A DNA stretch of 64,000 nt. It comes from Lachnospiraceae bacterium. Its GTDB lineage: Bacteria > Bacillota > Clostridia > Lachnospirales > Lachnospiraceae. Positions within the stretch are counted from its first letter, which is position 1. Each line of letters starts with the position of its first letter. Below are positions 19,275 to 28,685 of the stretch, piece after piece. The position numbers and the translations under genes are program-made. The notes under the pieces were generated by a model. That model did no database searches and had not been told where the DNA came from. It was given only the letters and a program-made list of their open reading frames with translations. The stretch covers positions 62,001 to 126,000 of the forward strand of contig JAAUZI010000008.1 in the NCBI GenBank assembly GCA_014804645.1. The letters run 5' to 3'.

Positions 19275-20630
19275 TCAAAGCTGCACCGCTTCCGCCAGTA
19301 ATACCTCGTCCGTGAGAAAATCCTTGATTCGCACGCGCAGACAGCTGCCCTGCAGCGATTCCTCCCCGGGCAGCGCCACCCGGACATAGTCTCTGGTATA
19401 GCCGACCCGGCAGAGACCTGCCGCCGTATCCCTGGTCTCCTCAAACAGCACCTCAACGTCCTGTCCTATGTATCTGCTGCGGAAAGCTTTGGACTGTGTA
19501 CGCTCCAGCTGCTGCAGCTGGCTGCTGCGGCGTGTTTTCACCGCGTCCGTCAGCTGGTCCGGCATGCGGTCAGCCGCGGTACCCCTGCGGCGGGAGTACT
19601 TAAAAATATGCATCTCGTAAAAACCCACTTGCTCCAAAAAGCGTCGGCATATCTCAAAGTCCTCCTCCGTCTCTCCGGGAAAACCAACGATCACATCGGT
19701 GGTGATGGCGGGCCGGTCAAAGGCGCGGCGCAGCAGTTCCACGCTGTATAAGTATTCCCCGGCAGTATATCGTCTATTCATCCGTTTCAAAGTGGCGTCA
19801 CAGCCGCTCTGCAGAGACAGGTGAAAATGGGGACACAGCTTGTCACAGGCCGCCAGCCGGGACACGAAATCCTCCGTCACGATCCGGGGTTCCAAAGAAC
19901 CGAGCCGTATCCGTTCAAGACCCTCCAGTCCCTGCAGCTCCTCCACCAGCTCCGCCAGACCGTACTCTCCGGTCTGCTCTCCCTCCGTCCGACCGAGGCC
20001 GTAGGAGCTGATATGTATTCCCGTGAGTACCACCTCCCGGTAGCCCGCCGCCACCAGGCCCCGCACCTCCCGCAGTATATCCTCCCTGCGGCGGCTGCGC
20101 ACCCGCCCTCTGGCATAGGGAATGATACAATAACTGCAAAACTGATTGCAACCGTCCTGAATCTTGACATAGGCCCTGGTATGCTCCGCCGTCTCCCTCA
20201 GCTGCATCTCCTCGTACTCACATGCCTGACCGATATCTATAATTGTGCTGCCGCCCAGGGTCTTGTCAGCCCGTGCGCTCTCTTCCTCACTCAGATACTT
20301 CTCCAGAATCTGAACAATGTCTTTTTTCCGATTGTTGCCGATAGCCAGGTCGATACCCTCATCTCTGAGCGCCTCCTCCTGCCCGGTCTGGACATAGCAG
20401 CCCATGGCCACTACCAGCGCCTGAGGATTCAGCGCCCTGGCGCGATGCAGCATCTGCCTGCTCTTGCGGTCCGCAATGTTTGTCACCGTACAGGTATTGA
20501 TGATATAAATATCGGCTTTTTCCTCAAATGGTACAACATTGTAGCCCTTTTCTCGAAAAATTTGTTGCATATAATCCATCTCATAGGAATTGACCTTGCA
20601 GCCCAGATTGTGAAATGCTATATTTTTCAT
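19275..20630 (-). CDS. mtaB: tRNA threonylcarbamoyladenosine methylthiotransferase MtaB
   Basis: HNLGCKVNSYEMDYMQ; radical SAM QDGCNQFCSYCIIPYARGRVRSR; TDVIVGFPGETEEDF. Confidence 0.93.
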   Translation of the reverse strand: MKNIAFHNLGCKVNSYEMDYMQQIFREKGYNVVPFEEKADIYIINTCTVTNIADRKSRQMLHRARALNPQALVVAMGCYVQTGQEEALRDEGIDLAIGNNRKKDIVQILEKYLSEEESARADKTLGGSTIIDIGQACEYEEMQLRETAEHTRAYVKIQDGCNQFCSYCIIPYARGRVRSRRREDILREVRGLVAAGYREVVLTGIHISSYGLGRTEGEQTGEYGLAELVEELQGLEGLERIRLGSLEPRIVTEDFVSRLAACDKLCPHFHLSLQSGCDATLKRMNRRYTAGEYLYSVELLRRAFDRPAITTDVIVGFPGETEEDFEICRRFLEQVGFYEMHIFKYSRRRGTAADRMPDQLTDAVKTRRSSQLQQLERTQSKAFRSRYIGQDVEVLFEETRDTAAGLCRVGYTRDYVRVALPGEESLQGSCLRVRIKDFLTDEVLLAEAVQL

Positions 20631-20725
20631 GGTATTCCCCGCTTTTTTTGTATCCTTTTTTCCTTGACTTTTATTGGTACTGCCATTAATATGTAAGCAA
20701 AGGTTAATATGAAGGAGGTAAAAAA

Positions 20726-20956
20726 ATGAAGACAGTGCAGATTTCTTTAAATTCCATCGACAAGGTTAAGTCTTTCGTAAACGATATCACCAAGTTTGAC
20801 TATGACTTTGATCTGGTGTCCGGCAGATATGTGATCGATGCCAAATCTATCATGGGTATTTTCAGCCTGGACCTGTCCAAGCCCATCGACCTGAATATAC
20901 ATGCCGAGGACAATGTCAATGACGTGTTGGCAGCATTGGCACCCTACACTCTGTAA
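20726..20956 (+). CDS. HPr-like phosphocarrier family protein lacking the active-site His
   Basis: 76 aa; DAKSIMGIFSLDLSKPIDLNI matches the HPr Ser-46 region; strong RBS GAAGGAGGTAAAAAA. Confidence 0.8.
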   Translation: MKTVQISLNSIDKVKSFVNDITKFDYDFDLVSGRYVIDAKSIMGIFSLDLSKPIDLNIHAEDNVNDVLAALAPYTL

Positions 20957-20972
20957 TATCATACATTCAATC

Positions 20973-21007
20973 ATTACGGCCCGGGCGTGTACGCACCGGG
21001 CTGTAAT
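20973..21007. terminator. Bidirectional terminator-like hairpin between convergent genes
   Basis: ATTACGGCCCGG gcgtgtacgca CCGGGCTGTAAT. Confidence 0.65.
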
Positions 21008-22189
21008 TTATTCCGACACTATAATCAGTTCGTCCGTCTCCAGGGCCGTCTTCATCATCTCGCCCAGCTTTTCCTCCATATGCTTTTCATGCTTGCGAAT
21101 GATTTTCACATTGGGCTTGGTCACCGGGTGCTTGGCCACAAAGATGGTACAGCAGTCCTCAAAGGGCTGTATGGAGGTCTCATAGGTGTCGATCTTTTTT
21201 GCCACCTCCACGATCTCCTCCTTATCAAAGCCGATCAGCGGACGGTACACCGGCAGCTCGCACACCTCGTTGGTGGCAATCAGAGAACTCATGGTCTGGG
21301 AGGCCACTTGGCCGATGCTCTCACCGGTGACCAGCCCCAGGCACTGTGTCTCCCCAGCGATCGCCTCCGCAATCCGCATCATATAGCGCCGCATGATGAT
21401 GGTCAGCTCCTCATGAGGGGCGTTCTCGTAGATATACATCTGAATATCCGTGAAATTGATCACATGCAGGTAAATCGGACCCGTATAGCGGGAGACCAGC
21501 CTGGCCAGATCCACCACCTTCTGCTTGGCGCGGTCACTGGTGTAGGGCGGCGCGTGAAAGTAGACGGCGTCGATTTTGACGCCCCGCTTGGCGATCATAT
21601 AACCGGCCACCGGAGAATCTATTCCGCCGGACAGCAGCAGCATGGCCTTTCCGCCGGTGCCCACGGGCATACCGCCGGGGCCGGGAATGATCTCGGAGTA
21701 CACATATATTTTCTCCCGCACCTCAATATTCAGCAGAATATCAGGCCGATGTACATCCACATGCATATTGGGGCACGCATCCAGAATCGCCTCGCCCATG
21801 TCCCGGTTGATCTCCATGGAATCCTTGGGATAATTCTTGCGGCTGCGCCGGGCATTGACCTTAAAGGTTCTGTTCCCGTCCGGGTACATCTCCTTCAAAT
21901 ATGCCACCACTCTCTCGCAGAGCTTTTCCCAGCCCTCGTCCTCCACATAGATTACCGGACAGATGCCCCATATGCCAAACACTTTCCTGAGGCGTTCCAC
22001 GGTCTCGTCAAAATCAAACTCGCCCTGGGCCTCCACAAAAATACGTCCCATGGTCTTGCGTATCTCAAAGTCGCCCTCACATTTTTTCAGAGCGTATTTG
22101 ATCTGCCGGATCAATGCGTCCTCAAACAGATAGCGGTTCTTTCCCTTTATGCCGATCTCAGCATACTTGATTAAAAATGCAGTAAACAT
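21008..22189 (-). CDS. thiI: tRNA 4-thiouridine synthetase ThiI
   Basis: THUMP region, LLLSGGIDSPVAGYMIAKRG PP-loop; single candidate catalytic Cys region ETQCLGLVTGESIGQVASQT. Confidence 0.95.
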   Translation of the reverse strand: MFTAFLIKYAEIGIKGKNRYLFEDALIRQIKYALKKCEGDFEIRKTMGRIFVEAQGEFDFDETVERLRKVFGIWGICPVIYVEDEGWEKLCERVVAYLKEMYPDGNRTFKVNARRSRKNYPKDSMEINRDMGEAILDACPNMHVDVHRPDILLNIEVREKIYVYSEIIPGPGGMPVGTGGKAMLLLSGGIDSPVAGYMIAKRGVKIDAVYFHAPPYTSDRAKQKVVDLARLVSRYTGPIYLHVINFTDIQMYIYENAPHEELTIIMRRYMMRIAEAIAGETQCLGLVTGESIGQVASQTMSSLIATNEVCELPVYRPLIGFDKEEIVEVAKKIDTYETSIQPFEDCCTIFVAKHPVTKPNVKIIRKHEKHMEEKLGEMMKTALETDELIIVSE

Positions 22190-22206
22190 ATTTCTCCTCT
22201 TATTTT

Positions 22207-22520
22207 AGTCCCGCGTCTTCCCTGCAAACACACAGGGCCGGCGATCAATTTCCGGCCGCTTGGGCGTCCGTACATTGATCGGCGCGTTTTTCGGGAAGAC
22301 GCTGTTTTTTAGTCCCGCGTCTTCCCTGCAAACACACAGGGCCGGCGATCAATATCCGGCCGCTTAGGCGTCCGTACATTGATCGGTGCGTTTTTCGGGA
22401 AGACGCTGTTTTTTAGTCCCGCGTCTTTCCTGCAAACACACACAGGTCCGGCGATCAATATCCGGCCGCTTAGGCGTCCGTACATTGATCGGTGCGTTTT
22501 CCGGAAAGATGCTGTTTTTG
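22207..22520. repeat. Three tandem copies of a 104-106 bp structured repeat
   Basis: AGTCCCGCGTCTT...TGTTTTTT units start at 22207, 22311 and 22415. Each contains GCGTCTTCCC/GGGAAGACGC, GGCCGG/CCGGCC and GATCAAT/ATTGATC stems. Confidence 0.92.
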
Positions 22521-22578
22521 AGTTCCGCAGTGGTTTTAATATCCGGGGCCGAGGACCATGGCCCACAGCCCCAGTTTC

Positions 22579-23742
22579 TCATCTGCGCGTGTATTTCCTC
22601 AACATAGGAATCATATCATACATTGTGCTCAATGTATAGTCAATTTCTTCTCTGGTGGTGTAGACGGAAAAACTGAAACGGATGGTATTGTCCCACAGCT
22701 CTCTGGGCAGTTTCATGGCCTTCAGAGTGGCCGAGGTCTGCGGCTTGTTGGAGGCGCAGGCGCTGCCCGCAGAGACATAGATTCCCTTTTCCTCCAGCGC
22801 GTGCAGCATCACCTCGCTGCGGACACCGGCGATGGAAACGCTGACCACATGGGGCGCCGTAGCCCGGCAGCCCTCCTCGGGAATACCGTTGATCCGAATG
22901 CCTTCCAACCGGCTGATCTGCCCTACAAAATATTCCTTCAGTTCGTACAGCCGATGCACGTCCTCGTCCAGATGGGCATATACCAGCTCCGCGGCCTTGG
23001 CCATGCCAGCGACGCCGGGCACATTCTCCGTGCCAGAGCGCATGTTTTTCTGCTGTCCGCCACCGTGAACAATGGGCTGGAGTTTGACACCCTCCCTCAC
23101 ATAGAGAAAGCCCACACCCTTGGGGCCGTGAATCTTGTGGCTGCTGACCGACAACAGATCAATCTGCATCCGCCGGGGCAGTATCTTGAATTTGCCGAAT
23201 CCCTGTACTGCGTCCACATGAAAGAGGATCGCCGGATTCATTTTTTTGATCAGCTCTCCCGCCTCCTGAATGGGCTGCAGTGCGCCCACCTCATTGTTGG
23301 TGTGCATGATGGACACCAGGATCGTCTCAGGCCGGATTGCCGCCTCCAGATCCCGCAGGGAAATCCGTCCCCAGGCGTCCACCGGCAGATAAGTGACCTG
23401 AAATCCCTGCCCTTCCAGATACTGCATGGGCTGCAGCACCGCAGGGTGCTCTACCTGGGTGGTAATCAGGTGGTTGCCCCGTCTGCGGCCGGCCATGGCG
23501 CAGCCGATCAGAGCCATATTGTCCGCTTCTGTACCTCCGGAGGTAAAAAATATCTCCTTTGTCTGCACTTTCAGAATGCCCGCCAGGGTCTCTCTGGCGT
23601 AGCGCAGATACTGCTCCGCCTCCATTCCCTTGCGGTGCAGGCTGGAGGGATTGCCGTACTCTTCACACATGATTTTTGTGACCAGTTCCGCCACCTGGGG
23701 GAGCGCCCTCGTGGTTGCGGAATTATCTAAATACACTTCCAT
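22579..23742 (-). CDS. Cysteine desulfurase (NifS/IscS family)
   Basis: MEVYLDNSATTRALPQV; SVSSHKIHGPKGVGFLYVREG; VSAGSACAS. Confidence 0.95.
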   Translation of the reverse strand: MEVYLDNSATTRALPQVAELVTKIMCEEYGNPSSLHRKGMEAEQYLRYARETLAGILKVQTKEIFFTSGGTEADNMALIGCAMAGRRRGNHLITTQVEHPAVLQPMQYLEGQGFQVTYLPVDAWGRISLRDLEAAIRPETILVSIMHTNNEVGALQPIQEAGELIKKMNPAILFHVDAVQGFGKFKILPRRMQIDLLSVSSHKIHGPKGVGFLYVREGVKLQPIVHGGGQQKNMRSGTENVPGVAGMAKAAELVYAHLDEDVHRLYELKEYFVGQISRLEGIRINGIPEEGCRATAPHVVSVSIAGVRSEVMLHALEEKGIYVSAGSACASNKPQTSATLKAMKLPRELWDNTIRFSFSVYTTREEIDYTLSTMYDMIPMLRKYTRR

Positions 23743-23852
23743 TTATTTCTCCCCTCTCCGCCCCATAAAGGGACGAGCGCACAAAGCTGCTGGTTTCTAT
23801 AAACTATCATATGCACCAGAACTTTGTACTGCGCCTGCGCCGGGCGGTTCTC

Positions 23853-24593
23853 TCACCGCTCCAGCCGGTATATCAGCCAGGACAGCACAGTCATTCCCGC
23901 GGTCTCGGTCCTGAGAATCCGCCGCCCCAGCGTAATGGGAGTCGCTCCCGCCGCCATGGCGGTCTCAATCTCCTCCTCCTCAAAGCCGCCCTCCGGCCCG
24001 ATAAAAACAGCTATATCCCGACCCGGCTCCAGCCCCTCTATCAGTTCCCGGGTTTTGTCCATATCCTCCGCCAGCTCGTAGGGAATCAGTTTCACCGGAA
24101 TATCCCGCACATATTCCAGGGCCTGTTTCCAGTCCATGACCTGCTGCACCTGGGGTATCACTCCCCTCTTGCTCTGCTTTGCCGCCGCCTGGGCGATGGC
24201 CTGCCAGCGGGACACCTTTGCCGCCGCCTTTTTCTCGTCCAGCCTGACCACCGATCTGTGGGTGGCCACCGGTATTACCTGATACGCTCCCAGCTCCACC
24301 GCCTTCTGGACGATCAGTTCCATCTTGTCCGCCTTAGGCAGGCCTTGGAACAGATATATCCGGGAGGGCAGCTCCGCTCCGTCCTCCTTGACAAACCGGA
24401 GTTCACAGCGTATGACATCCTCCTCAAGCGCCACTATCCCGCAGCGGTACTCCCTGCCGTCCACGCCGTTGCTGACAGCCAGCTCCTGGCCCACCCGCAT
24501 GCGCAGCACATTTTTGATATGATTCACGTCTCCACCCCGAATCAGGATCTCCTTGCCCTGAATCTGCTCCGACTCCACAAAAAACTGATACAT
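23853..24593 (-). CDS. rsmE: 16S rRNA (uracil1498-N3)-methyltransferase RsmE
   Basis: HIKNVLRMRVGQ; PKADKMELIVQKAVELG; IGPEGGFEEEEI; LGRRILRTETA. Confidence 0.93.
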   Translation of the reverse strand: MYQFFVESEQIQGKEILIRGGDVNHIKNVLRMRVGQELAVSNGVDGREYRCGIVALEEDVIRCELRFVKEDGAELPSRIYLFQGLPKADKMELIVQKAVELGAYQVIPVATHRSVVRLDEKKAAAKVSRWQAIAQAAAKQSKRGVIPQVQQVMDWKQALEYVRDIPVKLIPYELAEDMDKTRELIEGLEPGRDIAVFIGPEGGFEEEEIETAMAAGATPITLGRRILRTETAGMTVLSWLIYRLER

Positions 24594-24608
24594 TTAGTTT
24601 CTCCTGTC

Positions 24609-25601
24609 TCACTGCTGCGGCTTTTGGGCGGTGACAGATACCCACTCTCCCTGGTAAGTCACCTCCAGCACCTTCATGCCCGCCGCCTCCACTGCCTCAC
24701 GCACGGTCTGTTCCTTATCGTCGATAATGCCGGAGGTGATATAGATGCCGCCGGGTTTTAAGTGGTCCACAATCACCGGTGTCAGCGGCACCAGCACATC
24801 CGCCAGAATGTTGGCCGTCACAATATCATAGCACCCGTAGCCGATCCGCTCCCCCAGCGCTCTGTCGGTGATAATATTGCCGATCAGCAGTTCAAAGTCC
24901 GCCGGGTCTATCCCATTGGCACGGCAGTTGTCGGCCACCGCATCCACGGCACATATGTCAAGGTCTGTGCCCAGAGCATGCTCCGCCCCGAACATCAGCG
25001 ACAGGATTGCCAGAATACCGCTTCCGGTGCCCACATCCAACAGCCGGGTTCCGGAAACCACATGCTTTCTCAGCTGCCGAATACATAGCTGGGTGGTCTC
25101 ATGCATACCGGTTCCAAAGGCAGTGCCCGGATCTATGTGCAGTACCATTTTGGAATCGTCCTCGGGCTGTATGTCCTCCCAGGAGGGAATCACCAGGATG
25201 TCATCGATGTAAAACTGGTGAAAATACTGTTTCCAGTTGTTGATCCAGTCTATATCCTCGGTCTCGTCCACCGTGACAGTCCCCTCGCCGATATCCATGA
25301 AACACCGTATCTCCTCCAGCTCCTGTCCCACTTTTTTCAGAAGAGTCTCCACATCCGTGTTCTCCCCCTGCACCTCCAGGCTGCCGTCATCCTTCTTTTC
25401 CACAAAAAAACTCAGATAGGCGATGCCGTCATCCTCCGGCTCATCCGGCAGAATATCCACAAACATCTGCTCCTTCTCCAGTGCCGTCAGCGGCACCTTG
25501 TCCTCGATCTGTGCGCCCTCCAGACCGATGTCATACAGAGAACTGATAATCATATCCTCAGCTTCCGTCACAGTCTTAATCCTGAACTTCACCCATTTCA
25601 T
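24609..25601 (-). CDS. prmA: Ribosomal protein L11 methyltransferase PrmA
   Basis: MKWVKFRIKTVTEAEDMI; DPGTAFGTGMHETTQLC; LLDVGTGSGILAI. Confidence 0.93.
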   Translation of the reverse strand: MKWVKFRIKTVTEAEDMIISSLYDIGLEGAQIEDKVPLTALEKEQMFVDILPDEPEDDGIAYLSFFVEKKDDGSLEVQGENTDVETLLKKVGQELEEIRCFMDIGEGTVTVDETEDIDWINNWKQYFHQFYIDDILVIPSWEDIQPEDDSKMVLHIDPGTAFGTGMHETTQLCIRQLRKHVVSGTRLLDVGTGSGILAILSLMFGAEHALGTDLDICAVDAVADNCRANGIDPADFELLIGNIITDRALGERIGYGCYDIVTANILADVLVPLTPVIVDHLKPGGIYITSGIIDDKEQTVREAVEAAGMKVLEVTYQGEWVSVTAQKPQQ

Positions 25602-25748
25602 ATAAATCTCCAATCTTATATTATTCCGAAGTTCATTGTACAATCTATTAAAAAACCTGTCAAATACTAATTCATATGGTTGCATTACCCGCCGTTTTGA
25701 TGCATACTTAGAGGTAGAAAATATCCTCGGAAACAGAAAGGAGCCGTC

Positions 25749-27176
25749 ATGAAACTGACCAACGAAGAACAGGAACAGGCTTTTCGGGAGTGGATGCGCA
25801 AGCAGTACAACGATGAGGGAATGCGCCGCTACACGGACAATGCCATTATCGCCTACTCCCACGCGCTGCGGACGGCATGCAGACAAATGGAGCCTTATGT
25901 AGCCGGAAACCTATTTTTCTACAAAAATGGATACGAATTCGACACGGTGTACGAGCAGCTGCAAGGAAAGGCGGAATTCAAAAAGGCCAACGAAACCTAT
26001 GGCAATGGCACACTGTCTGCGGCCATACAGCTCTACCAAGCCTTTCTGCACAACGGGGACGCCGCGCCGGCCCCGGAGGTCTCCGCGCCCTTTTACCTGA
26101 AACAGGAGATTGACAGCGACGGCTACGACGACGACCAGGGACTGGATTTTCGCTATGAGGAGGTGCCCATGACCCCTCTCCAGAAAATCTACTATGGCGC
26201 TCCCGGCACCGGCAAATCCTACCGTGTGAACAAAATGATAGAGCGGGAGTATCCCGTGCCGGAAGAGAGAGACGCCCATTGCAAGCGGCTGATTTTTCAC
26301 CCCACCTACAGCTATCAGGACTTTATCGGCAGCATCAAGCCCCTGATTACGCTGGACCGGCCTCTGGACTATATCTTTGCTGCCGGACCTCTGACCCTTC
26401 TGCTGAAGGAAGCGTTCATGCATCCGGCGGAAAAATATTATCTGGTCATCGAGGAGATCAACCGGGGCAATGCTCCTGCTATCTTCGGAGATCTGTTCCA
26501 GCTGCTGGACCGCCAGAGCTGCGGCAAATCCGAGTACGCAGTAGCCAACAATGACATGACGGCCTTTTTCTCCCGGGACCCGGGGCTGAAAAAACTGTTT
26601 ATGGAGGGAAAGGTCTGGTTTCCTGCCAACTTTAACATACTGGCTACCATGAATACGGCGGACGAGAATATCTTTGTGCTGGACAACGCTTTCAAGCGCC
26701 GTTTTGCGCTGGAGTATGTGCGGATCAGCTTTGATGACCTGCCCCAGGAGTGGAGTCATCCCTATGACACCTTTGCGGGCAGAAAGCCTCTGACCGCCAT
26801 CTTTCAGGACACTCCGCTGGAGGACTACGCAAGTCAGCTGTACTACGAGGGGCGCCTGTCCCGAGACTGGCCCACCTTTGCCCGGCTGGTCAACAGGATT
26901 ATCGACATGGTCAACCGGCAGGAGCTGCAGGAGATGGGCAAGCGCTCCGACGCCGCCCGATACCATCTGTCCCGAATCCCTGAGAACAAAAAACTGGGGC
27001 CCTTTTTCGTGTCCGAGGCCGACCTGTGCCAGCGGGATACATTTATCAATAAGGTGATTTTCTATCTGAAACAAGATGTGTTTCCGGATCATCCCCACTA
27101 CTTAAGCGAGTCCTATGAAGAGCTGTACCTGACTTACCAGGAGGATGAGGCGGATCTGTTTGAACTGCTGCGATAA
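25749..27176 (+). CDS. McrB-like AAA+ ATPase/GTPase (no McrC partner)
   Basis: Walker A YYGAPGTGKSY, HPTYSYQDFIGSIKP, Walker B YLVIEEINRGNAPAIFGDLFQLLDR, MNTADENIFVLDNAFKRRF. Confidence 0.87.
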   Translation: MKLTNEEQEQAFREWMRKQYNDEGMRRYTDNAIIAYSHALRTACRQMEPYVAGNLFFYKNGYEFDTVYEQLQGKAEFKKANETYGNGTLSAAIQLYQAFLHNGDAAPAPEVSAPFYLKQEIDSDGYDDDQGLDFRYEEVPMTPLQKIYYGAPGTGKSYRVNKMIEREYPVPEERDAHCKRLIFHPTYSYQDFIGSIKPLITLDRPLDYIFAAGPLTLLLKEAFMHPAEKYYLVIEEINRGNAPAIFGDLFQLLDRQSCGKSEYAVANNDMTAFFSRDPGLKKLFMEGKVWFPANFNILATMNTADENIFVLDNAFKRRFALEYVRISFDDLPQEWSHPYDTFAGRKPLTAIFQDTPLEDYASQLYYEGRLSRDWPTFARLVNRIIDMVNRQELQEMGKRSDAARYHLSRIPENKKLGPFFVSEADLCQRDTFINKVIFYLKQDVFPDHPHYLSESYEELYLTYQEDEADLFELLR

Positions 27177-27181
27177 AAATT

Positions 27182-27223
27182 TTATGCCGTACTCAGAAAT
27201 TTTCAAATTCTGGTACGGCATAA
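27182..27223. terminator. Bidirectional terminator-like palindrome
   Basis: TTATGCCGTAC ... GTACGGCATAA with extended inner pairing, between convergent genes. Confidence 0.7.
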
Positions 27224-27226
27224 ATG

Positions 27227-28549
27227 CTAATTTCTTTCATTTAGGTACAATTGAACCCTGCTGTCTATGGCATTTGCCACGTCCTCAGCTTGTTTCTCTC
27301 CATAGAAAAAGGGAAACGCCTCCTCTTCAATAATATCCCAGATGTCGTTCTGCCACTGATAGTAAATGGAATGTTCTAACATCTCCCAGAAGATTGACTC
27401 GTCCTCCTGGGTCATAAGATCAGGCTTTAAAAAAATGTCCCCTCTTTCATATCCCGTGTTTTCATCTAATACCTCTTCTTGGGCCTCTTTCCACAAGGTC
27501 TCCAGAAAACTTTGTTTTACTGGAAAATTTCCATTTCCAATCACCAATTTGCGTTGCGTTTCATCAGATAACAGATAAAGCAGAAAATCTTTTGCGCCCT
27601 CTTTGTGGTCGGATGCGGCATTAATATAAATACTTTGGACCCATAATTCATATACTCCTCCTTGAGGACTGGGATATCCCATATAAACGGGAGTTCCTTC
27701 AAACAATTCTCTACAATAACTGAAACTGTTAAAATCATTGATGAACAATGCTGTACAAAACTGTTCTCCTGATGCCAAGCGTCCGGAATCCTGCTTTTCC
27801 GGTTGAGGGTCCGAATACCTCTTTGCAAACTCCAGCATCTCGATGAATTCCGACTGTTCAAAGGAACTGATACGCTGCTCTTCATCCACAAACAGCTGGA
27901 TACCTCCCATTCCCACACCCAACACATTCAGCACATATAACCCGGCTTTTTCTTTTGTCCAGCCATATGGGGCTTTAATAAACAAGGATACCTCTCTGTC
28001 CTGCGCTGTCTGCATGCAATAGTCCTTCGTCCAATTTTCTATATCTGTTGCCATCTGAGGCGAAGTGACCATTGTCCCCAGACTAAAGGAATAGGGCACC
28101 CCATATAATCTTCCGTTTACCCGGTTGGCCTCCGCCACATTGCTGACAATATCCCCCTGCTCGGTTAGGAAATCTGTCACATCCAGAAATACTCCCGCCT
28201 CCGCATAGGGTTTCATATCAATCCGTTGAAGTGCTGTACTAGTTAGAAGGTCTGGCCCACCTCCATTAGTGAGTTCCAACTGTATACGGGTGCGCTGGTC
28301 ATCGGGAGAAGTTTTGTTATCAAATTCCACCAACACGATCTCATAGCGGTCACTCTGGTTATTATAGTCTGCAACGACTTCCTGCATGGTAACACTGAAA
28401 GTACTTGCACACAGTCGCACTTCCTCTCTGCCATTCTCATTGAGTACGGGCTGGAAGTCACTGTCTGATATCATATTCTCGTTGCCGCATCCACCAAGCA
28501 CACAAAACATCAAAACCGCAAACAAAATCTTTGTTCTGCCATCTTTCAT
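27227..28549 (-). CDS. Extracellular solute-binding lipoprotein (ABC type)
   Basis: Lipobox LGGCGNEN; SBP fold motifs; no permease genes adjacent. Confidence 0.82.
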   Translation of the reverse strand: MKDGRTKILFAVLMFCVLGGCGNENMISDSDFQPVLNENGREEVRLCASTFSVTMQEVVADYNNQSDRYEIVLVEFDNKTSPDDQRTRIQLELTNGGGPDLLTSTALQRIDMKPYAEAGVFLDVTDFLTEQGDIVSNVAEANRVNGRLYGVPYSFSLGTMVTSPQMATDIENWTKDYCMQTAQDREVSLFIKAPYGWTKEKAGLYVLNVLGVGMGGIQLFVDEEQRISSFEQSEFIEMLEFAKRYSDPQPEKQDSGRLASGEQFCTALFINDFNSFSYCRELFEGTPVYMGYPSPQGGVYELWVQSIYINAASDHKEGAKDFLLYLLSDETQRKLVIGNGNFPVKQSFLETLWKEAQEEVLDENTGYERGDIFLKPDLMTQEDESIFWEMLEHSIYYQWQNDIWDIIEEEAFPFFYGEKQAEDVANAIDSRVQLYLNERN

Positions 28550-28575
28550 GAGATTTCCTTCCTGTTATATACATT

Positions 28576-28625
28576 TGAGAGCTGTCGCACTAGCTAAAAA
28601 TTTTTAGCTAAGCAACAGCCCTCTT
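28576..28625. terminator. Terminator-like hairpin
   Basis: GAGAGCTGTCGCACTAGCTAAAAATTTTTAGCTAAGCAACAGCCCTCTTTTT. Confidence 0.6.
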
Positions 28626-28685
28626 TTTACCCTGTTTTAAGGCTTGATTATCGTTATAGGCGCTTTTTCTCCCCTAGCGCCGCAT

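Noticed and set aside
22207-22520. CRISPR-like array
   Set aside because: Whole 104-bp units repeat directly with no unique spacers, and no cas genes are present.
22309-22582. Minus-strand ORFs with repeated peptide (KNSVFPKNAPINVRTPKRPDIDRRPCVFAGKTRD)
   Set aside because: They are translations of the 104-bp tandem repeat; no RBS and the repeat structure explains the open frames.
25749-27176. Complete McrBC restriction system
   Set aside because: Only the McrB-like component is present; the next gene is a convergent solute-binding protein.
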